From: Pomphorhynchus laevis
Lineage: Eukaryota; Acanthocephala; Palaeacanthocephala; Echinorhynchida; Pomphorhynchidae
DNA length: 64,000 nt
Direction: 5' to 3'
NCBI GenBank assembly: GCA_012934845.2
Contig: WNNJ02001459.1
Location: 45,642-109,641 of the forward strand
Below the pieces are notes generated by a model. That model was given only the letters and a program-made list of their open reading frames with translations, was not told the DNA's origin and did no database searches. Positions 56,700 through 64,000 of the stretch are shown here, piece by piece. Position 1 is the stretch's first letter. Every line of letters begins with the position of its first letter. Both the position numbers and the translations under genes were made by a program.

Positions 56700-57499
56700 A
56701 ATGATGCGATGGATAAGCGGAATAACGCGATGTAACCACGCAATAAATAAGGATATCTTCTAAAGATACAGGATCGCCCTAATCGTGAGAAAAAGGCAAA
56801 TGGCTAGATTTCTATGGTACGGCCAATTGTTGAGAAGTGAAAATTGTTCCCTTGCAAAGACAGCTTTAAAGTACAAAATTAGAGGCAATTGTTTGAGAGA
56901 ACAACCAAGCGACGATGGGTAGATGACCTTCATACGTATCTGATGGCATCTGGGCTTCACCTAAACCAGGCTCAAGATAGTGCGAAATGGATGACTAAAT
57001 CTCACATAGCCGACCCTGCATTAAAGTGGGACAAAGATTGAAGAATAAGAAGAATATTTATGAAAAACAGCTGCACAATTAAAATTTTATTTCATCCCAT
57101 TACAGAAAAAGCACTTACAAATCGGTCAGTTCAAAAAAATAATAATACACTGATCAGAAACGAGTATGTATTGCAATCAAATAATATAAAAATATATATA
57201 AATCTAACAAACAAAAAGAATTAGTAATTCACAAAATATTCATTGTAATAAAAAACATATGATGCAAATCAAACAATTAAACAATACAATTGGAATTTCG
57301 GAGACAATAAAATCAACTACAAATAAATTTAAATTAGATCTAAATAAGACATCAGAAAAACCAAAATACAAAGACAATCACTGCAAAACATATATCAATG
57401 CAAGCATAGATCATAACCTACAGTGTTGCTCTCTAATCATTTATATCCATATGACTTAATTAATAGTGACTTCGATGTAAGCCTAGTTTTTAGATGAGG

Positions 57500-57830
57500 T
57501 TAAACCAACTCAATCTTTGCATAGTCAATATTCAGGCAGTGACCAGTCCTCCTAACATGTAATGCAACGGCATATTTAACTATTTCTGGGTGTGCATCTG
57601 TGCGTGCGTGTTCAAGAAGCTTCTCTAGTAGGTGACCACAAGTCTCACCAACATACAGTTTCTGATACGATGAGCATGGGATGCTGTAAACTAAGCCAAG
57701 ATGGTTCCTTTTTGGTTTGTGCTTAAAGAAGCCGGACAATTTATTGTGGGATTTAGAGTAGCCAGTAATACTGAATTTACAATCACATGTTAATCGAATG
57801 ATTTCTGATAAGCACCGAAATACCTAGTAT
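57500..57830 (-). pseudogene. GIY-YIG endonuclease fragment of a canonical PLE
   Basis: The minus-strand frame reads KPKRNHLGLVYSIPCSSYQK, LYVGETCGHLLEKLLEHART and ALHVRRTGHCLNIDYAKIEL. VYSIPC...LYVGET, EH and the GHxxN/D region are the ordered motifs of the PLE GIY-YIG nuclease. In most relatives the Cys pair is CxxC; here it reads C-S-S-Y. The upstream RT was not found. Confidence 0.8.
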
Positions 57831-57839
57831 GGGCAGGTG

Positions 57840-59740
57840 AACTTTTTTATATGATATCAAAAATTCAATTAGTTTTTTAATTGGTTGAAATAAGAATCCG
57901 CGCGAACTCACGTTTCGTTTCAGCGTTGGAATTTTTTAACTTAATTAAATAATAATTTTTTTTATTTTTTATTGATTTCACCACAGAGTTAATTATTAAT
58001 AAGGATATTAATAATTAACATGATATCATATTATGTTAATATGATAATATGATAATAAAATAATATTAATAATATTAATTTGATAATTATTAATTTGATA
58101 ATGTTAATATAATATGATAATATGATAGTACTATGTCATATCATAATAATATCATATTATTAATATGCTCGTTTCATTAGTCCGAGCGATAATCAAAAAG
58201 TTCGATCGAGCCGAATAGAAAGCATATAGAGAGAATCGGTGGAGCTATGGGGTGTTCTTGATCTTCCTGTTATGATTCACTTATGCATAAGTGAAATGCA
58301 AGTTTTCTAAATTGTTTGGAAAATATTCATCATTTCTAAAGAGACCAAATGGACATGCCGATCAAATGTTTGAAGACCTGTTTGACATTACAAAAACTAC
58401 ACGAAAATGGCTTTGCAATGAGGACAAGCTGTTGTATCAAATCAGATTCAAAGTTTCGGTGAAATGGGACATACAACAAAGAAGATAGCAAACCAATCAA
58501 CAATGCATATCAGCAAACAAATGATAATCAACACATGTACTCAAAGCACGGAAAAAATACTAGACCATGTTGTTAGCAATGATGATATGATATCAAAGGA
58601 GGGTACGTCGATATCAACGGAATCGGTTATCATTGAAAGTGAACATCATGGAAGAACAAAGGTATGATCTGACTTGCATAGCCACCGGTCTTGTTCGTTA
58701 TCATCACATTTCGACGAAAATGCATCTACCGTGTGTAAATGTATTTCGAAATTTGGCATAGAAATTCCGCAACCGTTACAGTCAAGGATATAAAAATCTT
58801 TGACGATACAGGCTAGGATAATGAAAATTAAACTAAAGAATACATTAGGAAAGATAATTAGTGCATTTACTTTGATGGTAAAATTCTTGAACACAAAGAA
58901 AATATTGTTGTCCTTGTGCGGTGTTCGAAATTCAAAGAGCAACTGCACAAATCAAATCCGAAGTTATATCAAGTTGTTTGACGGAGTTTAATACTTGGGA
59001 GTTTTATATGTGGAGTGTATAAAAAGACTCACACGTGCTAAAATACACATAAATCCAGAAGCATCACTCCACTAGATATTTCCAGATAAAATGTTAGTGC
59101 TGAACGGGCAGTAAAAATATTATTAGATTTAAGGAAACGATGCACTACTAATGCGAAATTAGATGAACGCTTTTTGTTAACAAATGATTTGTGACTTAAA
59201 TACTGACAACAATGCACAATTCCATCATTCTCGTATTTTAAAATTTTGTTTCCGTATACGGATTGTTAAAATTATATTATTTATTTAACAATGAAGTTTT
59301 AAAACATGATTGAACCAGGTGCGAAACGTTTTTTATCCGAATTTTTTACCCGATGTATATCTACAAATTCTAACGAATTGGCTAAATATTTGATTTTTGT
59401 TTTTAATTTGGGTGAATTTCAAGATTTAATCTCAAAAGAATTCTTTTAATGTGGCTTTACTGCAATTTGTGAAAGATTTTTCTATTTATCGTAGGGAGTG
59501 TAGCAAATTTGTAAATCATCTTAGTGTTTTTTGTAAGTGTGATACAGTGAGATTCCTCCATGCTTTTTTTGGGTGGACCGTTTTCGTTGAAATTAGTTTT
59601 AGCGATTGTATAATTTCCCTAATGATAAATTTGCTACAGTTGAAAATTCGAATAAAATGTTCACTTATTGCAATAATAGAACAGAAAACAACGAGAACCC
59701 AAATGAACAAATAACGATTTTATAACTATTCTGATTGAAG
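57840..59740. other. Unresolved region with short frames
   Basis: 57940-58170 is extremely AT-rich (TTAATATGATAAT tracts). Frames at 58291-58488, 58464-58667 and 58800-58991 (KCKFSKLFGKYSSFLKRPNG, KKILLSLCGVRNSKSNCTNQ) occur in a somewhat less AT-rich block and may be a decayed transposon protein, but no family was recognised. 59000-59740 holds nothing clear. Confidence 0.3.
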
Positions 59741-59754
59741 GAATAGGGAAGACA

Positions 59755-59817
59755 AAACAGCATAAACTGGCTATATGCAGTTTCGACTTTCAAGTCTCAT
59801 CAGTGGGGGGGCTGTTG
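59755..59817 (-). ncRNA. Hammerhead ribozyme-like motif (type I)
   Basis: Read on the minus strand: stem I AACAGC, internal loop C-rich, CTGATGA, stem II GACT-TGAA-AGTC, GAA, stem III ACTG-loop-CAGT, T, then GCTGTT closing stem I. All invariant core bases of a hammerhead (CUGAUGA and GAAA) are present and all three stems can form. Such ribozymes are known in Penelope-like elements and retrozymes, and PLE coding fragments flank this spot. Activity is not shown. Confidence 0.7.
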
Positions 59818-59880
59818 CACAACTGGATTGAAGTGTAGCATTGCTAGACAGCTCAATTAATCCTTCTAGTACACATGTTG

Positions 59881-59930
59881 TGCAGCAGCCCCTACTGATA
59901 AAATTCAAAAGTCGAAACAGCATAGAATTA
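59881..59930 (+). ncRNA. Degenerate hammerhead-like copy, opposite strand
   Basis: CAGCAGCCCCTACTGATAAA followed by AGTCGAAACAGCAT mirrors the minus-strand ribozyme motif on the + strand. Core bases have changed (CTGATAA), and stem II cannot form well. Together with the minus-strand copy it makes an inverted pair, as at 5.93-6.19 kb. Confidence 0.5.
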
Positions 59931-59949
59931 GTTACTCAAAAGTCGAAAA

Positions 59950-61800
59950 AGCAAAGAATTAGTGATTCGAAATGTGATAATTGTAGATTTATACAATATT
60001 TTATGAAATGTATCAGAATTCAACAATATATTTCTTATTTTCTTACATTTATATAAAGATTAGATCAGCTAACTCAACATTTTATAAATAATACAATACA
60101 TCATTGCTAAGAGAGTCCGGTAATGTTACAGTAATTTTCTATGTGAGCCTTTATGTACATGTAAAACATATTTTTATCGTGTTATATTAAAGATACTTAT
60201 CATTAAAAAGTAATAATGACTTTCATTGTTAATAATGACTTACATTTCCTTACACGTCATTATTTCCTAACAATTTTACTTTATTTTATATTTTTATTAG
60301 AAAGTTATTTGAATAACTAAAGTAATTTAAGAAATAAAGTATATATATAATTTAATATTATTTGTTTTGAATAACAATTTAATATAATAATTTAAATAAT
60401 TACTTTATTTAAAATAAAGTAATTTAATTGGTAACAAAAGTTATTAAGCACGAGTCTTAGTCAGTCTCATATCAATACTGATTACATGTAGGCAAAACCA
60501 ACATGATTTTTTCCAACATTCTTGTTTAAGCCTTCGACAACAATTTGTTATCAACAGATATTGTCTGGTATACTTGTATTAGAACGGATTGAAGATGAAT
60601 TAAGACGAATGCCATAATTGCCTTTGAATCGTTAAAGGCTTGGAATCGCAAAACTATAGATTGCAGATGACGTATAATTTATTCTTTATAATTTGTGTGG
60701 AGAAATATAATTTAATTGTTCAATACAGGGACTGTATCATCATAGAATAAAAATACAAAAGATCAATCCTTTAAATGTAAGAGCGGAGGTAACTTGAATG
60801 TTCACAAACTATTTATTACGCTCTTCATATTTAAAGTGAATCAATATAAGTTATTTGCTCAGTACGTTAAAATACTAATAGCAGTATCACAAGTATCGAT
60901 ATGCAGAAAATCGTCTGGATTTGTTTGAAAGAAAAATGCACTGGAAAAAATAATTTCCACTTACTTTCTTCGAAGAAAGTAAGTTAAAAAGCGTCAAATG
61001 GTCAAATAATTCATCGTTCATCGTTTTTATCTTATCAACAATTTAATGTACAAATTATGACAATAAAATCGACCTGATAATAATTTATAAAAATGGAATT
61101 AAAGAATATTAAATCTTCAATTTTGAATGCAATCTTAAAAATAGCGTCATCGTGGATTATCACAACAACAATATTTGTTCTCACATCAATGCAATCAACA
61201 TATTTCACAATTCTATAGCTGTATGGTATGTATGGAACTCAAAATAAAGTGCACATACAAGAATGCTTTAATATAACAAATAATTAAAGTATGAAAAGTG
61301 GATTCACGTTTATTTGACATCAAGTCGTTTGTACTAAATAACTCACCGTTTTAAAACGGTGTACGGTGCGTAAACACTTAATCAGAATTTCGGTTCAAAA
61401 ACACGTAATATTTAAAAATTTATAACTACAAGAGACACATATTTTAAATTAGCTTTTCGAATTCAACATAGCTTTTATTTTGACAAATGTATTTTTAAAA
61501 GTTATAAGCGTCATATTCGATAAAAATAACGCGTCCAACTCGCAACACATGCACCATTTTGTAAGGCATCAGTTATGCCTATACAGATTTTAAGATTAAT
61601 TATTTTTTATTAAACTTTTTCAAAAATAACTCTTGGTGGAAGTTAAATTAATCAGTCCGTTTTAGTGAGAGAGAAAATGGGTCTGACATAAACGTTAAAC
61701 ATTTTTAGACAAATAAGAGCAAATAAGAACTAATCAAGAAAAATGATTAAGCAATCATTCGATGCTGGTTTTTACTTCCTTGTTTATTTTGTTTCATTTT
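59950..61800. other. AT-rich spacer
   Basis: No coding, RNA or repeat feature recognised. A perfect short palindrome ACTTTCTTCGAAGAAAGT occurs near 60962. Confidence 0.4.
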
Positions 61801-61828
61801 ATAAGAGAATAAATTACATGTTAAGGGA

Positions 61829-62517
61829 TTGCCAATATTCGAAATGGCGATTATACATGTATTGACATGTGTGATTAAGACAAGGACGGTCTTTAGAACG
61901 TTGACTGCGCAACCAGATACGAAATACATAAAATCAACGTTTATCAATAATACTTTAACGAGACGATTGTCAAAATTAACTTTAACATTAAAGAGCAACA
62001 TAAAATTGTACTATAAAACTGATGCTAAACTTAGTGGCATATTCAAAAGTAAACCAGTAACCACATCACAATGCGAAATATATGCAATTCCGTGTGCAGA
62101 TTGCCAGGCGACTTATGTACATAAGTTTATGAACATAAACAAGGCTTAAAACAGACAACTTGAAGAAAATCGATACATCTTCAGCAATATTCAATTATAT
62201 TATTGAAACTGACCGTAACATTGATTTTGAAATACACTGACATCCTACACAAAGAAAACCAGTTAGGACGCAGGCTTGTCCTGGAATCGTTGTATATTTC
62301 CAACTTTTCTACAATGGAAGAGGACAAATCTAAGTGGTCATTAAAATTCCTTACACCAAATGTACACAAGGATGTGAGTAATAAACTGGTCAAGCATCGG
62401 GATAAAATTGCCAAAAGGAAATCAACTATTACTGATAGGGCTATGACAAAGATACAAATTAATTTTTTGATTAACATGTTTTCTTATATTTTAAGATTGA
62501 AAAGGACTCTTGAGTAG
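61829..62517 (+). mobile_element. Penelope-like element, C-terminal part with GIY-YIG (broken)
   Basis: 61829-62149 reads NNTLTRRLSKLTLTLKSNIK, LYYKTDAKLSGIFKSKP and CEIYAIPCADCQATYVHKFM. This is the RT-to-nuclease connector and the GIY-YIG start with its CADC Cys pair; the following QTGR-type motif is degraded. A second frame (62203-62517) continues through TDILHKENQLGRRLVLESLY, the end of the nuclease domain. No RT palm remains. It is a canonical PLE lineage distinct from the Naiad-like copies. Confidence 0.8.
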
Positions 62518-62529
62518 GAATATCTAATA

Positions 62530-63650
62530 ATAAATAGTCTTCTGACAAACAAAAAGGACCAAAAAAGGAGAAATAAAGAAAAATGATTGGTCAATTTTGT
62601 ATATTCGATGCTAGTTTTGACTTGCTTGCTTATATTACTGTTCCAGTTGGTCAGAACTTGCAATAATATTTTCTCGTATTTCCAATTTTTAAGTATATGA
62701 CATGCTGTTGATGAAGAAGTTGATTAAGTCAGTTGTTCATTGTTTTCATTAAACTTTTTTCAATTACACTATACCGTTACGTACGCAAGTGTTTAGTGGA
62801 AAACGATCTACTAAAATATATGGCATTACACTAATTATGTTGTTTTGAAGTATAATTTTTAATTAATTGTTTCATTGATTAACAATAAGACTATGAAAGA
62901 TTATGAATTTGTTAGAAATATTCAATACATCATGACTGCGCACGTTATCGAATGTTATGCTTGCTTGCCTTTATAAATCCTATATAATACGACCACTTAA
63001 ATGAACATTTGAGTTGATCTAGTTACAAAAATAAAAGCAACAAAAGCGACCAATCATTTTTGAAAATGCATCGGCTTGGAATATTTGAAAAATTACTTAA
63101 TTTAAATGGAATAGTTAATTATTTACGTTTAAATTCATTTTTACCAACAAACTATTAAATTTATTGTTAATATACTCTAACACCTGCAAATATTAATGTA
63201 TTAATGCTATAATTTGTTTTATATTAAATTATTAGAGATTACAAAGATCTGAACATACAATACTTTATTTTTTAACAAAGTTATTTACAACTAAGTTATT
63301 TATAAATTTATCCAGATAGCCTTATTCTTAATAAAACTGATAAAATTTAGCATACGTAAAATGAATTTAATTTGTATATTTATAAACTTATTTATAAATA
63401 AATTTATTCTTATATTTATATATTCATAGCATATATAATATAAATGTCTTGTTTGTGATTAAGCTAGTAGCAGCTAACGAAATATAAAATTAAAAAAATC
63501 AATTATTTTTTATAAATATTTACACTCAATTCATATTTTATTAATATCTAAGACATTTGTCTGGTGACGATATAAATTTTCTTAATTGAAACTTATGGAA
63601 AAAACATTGTCTTGTACAAAGACAATAAAATAATTATCAAAAAATAAAAA
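62530..63650. other. AT-rich spacer with one small PLE scrap
   Basis: 63298-63350 repeats the Naiad-like RT coding segment for YPDSLILNKT at nearly identical sequence. The rest is A/T-rich with no feature. Confidence 0.55.
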
Positions 63651-63659
63651 ATAAAATCT

Positions 63660-63985
63660 GTGAAATGAATTGGTCCCAGTACTCAAGGCGCTTGTCGTCT
63701 TCTGCGTGGCGAGCGACAGAGCCACAAAAAGACACAGCATGGGCTAAATGGCTGGCCACAAGAATGTTCGGAAATGTGTAGTACCATACAAGATTTCGGC
63801 CGCCTTTCCATAGCAGAAATGTAGCCCAGCCTGGTCTTTTCCGTCAACACTCAGAAGACAGGTCGGCTCTAACCTTGACGGCAAGATTGCCACTTCAAAA
63901 TGTCTACCAATATCGATCAGGAAAATTTGCTCTAATGAAGACACTTATCGCGAATGTGTATCTATATTTTAAAGAGAAATGATCG
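63660..63985. other. GC-richer segment, unidentified
   Basis: Composition changes abruptly from the AT-rich flank. A minus-strand frame (63944-63744) reads IFLIDIGRHFEVAILPSRLE then CLLSVDGKDQAGLHFCYGKA. Other frames are also partly open. It could be part of a transposon or a transferred or host exon running past this point, but nothing diagnostic was seen. Confidence 0.35.
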
Positions 63986-64000
63986 GTCGAGGATACACCA

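Larger units (their letters stand above)
54600..57055 (+). mobile_element. RTE-clade LINE, decayed
   Basis: In order: end of the AP endonuclease (KTQIDYILVPCKHLSTVPIA, then LATQHRPIIAVMKI, about 54815-54950); linker (55000-55550); RT including MFERILDKRIRGIVNIAVNQ and FVDLNIAFDRVSHELI (55849-56058); the YADD-like region near 56280; RRTDKFKYLGIILSASGDL (56454-56510); and the C-terminal WVDDLHTYLMASGL...QAQDSAKWMTKSHIADPALK (about 56910-57035). This matches RTE ORF2 order and motifs. Many stops and frameshifts break it. It is less AT-rich than its surroundings. The 5' part of the endonuclease is missing or unrecognisable. Confidence 0.85.

Noticed and set aside
1-64000. CRISPR arrays, bacterial operons, tRNA or rRNA genes
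   Set aside because: None seen. Repeat arrays here lack spacer structure, and no cloverleaf with A and B boxes or rRNA core was recognised by eye.

Overview
This window is strongly AT-rich eukaryotic DNA: spliced genes, long introns, abundant retroelement debris and no bacterial gene structure. The mix of Penelope-like elements (PLEs), an RTE-type LINE, a CR1/Jockey-type LINE, a Ty3/gypsy relic and short-exon genes fits an arthropod, probably an AT-rich insect. That assignment is an inference; nothing seen fixes the species.

The main host feature is a leucine-rich-repeat (LRR) gene on the + strand from about 1.35 kb to 40.58 kb, possibly extending left of the window. I find 24 micro-exons of 60-87 bp. 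Every one is a multiple of 3, every one is bounded by phase-2 introns, and each encodes one LRR. At all but one junction the split codon reads Leu, Ile or Phe, the conserved LRR hydrophobic position. Exon 25 (40457-40583) carries a C-terminal cap and the stop. Four further exons of the same style (41593-43405), with their own cap and stop, may be an alternative 3' end or a second partial gene. None is a long open reading frame, so ordinary ORF finding misses the gene. Introns range from 39 bp to several kb and hold most of the transposons.

Layout: 0-1.1 kb, 3' part of a CR1/Jockey-type LINE; 4.3-8.5 kb, Penelope-like elements resembling the Naiad group, with an RT ORF at 6.6-8.1 kb and structured 3' tails; 11.2-14.5 kb, a decayed minus-strand LINE of the same broad type as at 0-1 kb; 16.7-25.2 kb, more PLE fragments, including a mosaic copy holding a 99-bp-arm palindrome; 31.4-33.6 kb, a 330-bp-arm foldback joined to a PLE with C-terminal GIY-YIG; 35-43 kb, 3' half of the LRR gene with a MITE and decayed exon duplications; 44.4-44.8 kb, a Ty3/gypsy integrase fossil; 44.8-53.7 kb, a 25-unit satellite of about 357 bp, closed by a partial inverted unit; 54.6-57.05 kb, a decayed RTE-clade LINE; 57.5-62.5 kb, GIY-YIG fragments of PLEs and a hammerhead-ribozyme-like motif; 62.5-64 kb, mostly AT-rich sequence with one GC-richer unidentified stretch.

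Apart from the LRR gene, no intact host gene is recognised. All retroelement copies look defective. The most interesting items are the one-exon-per-LRR gene with visible exon duplication and decay, the frame-preserving satellite, and the ribozyme-like and foldback structures tied to PLEs.
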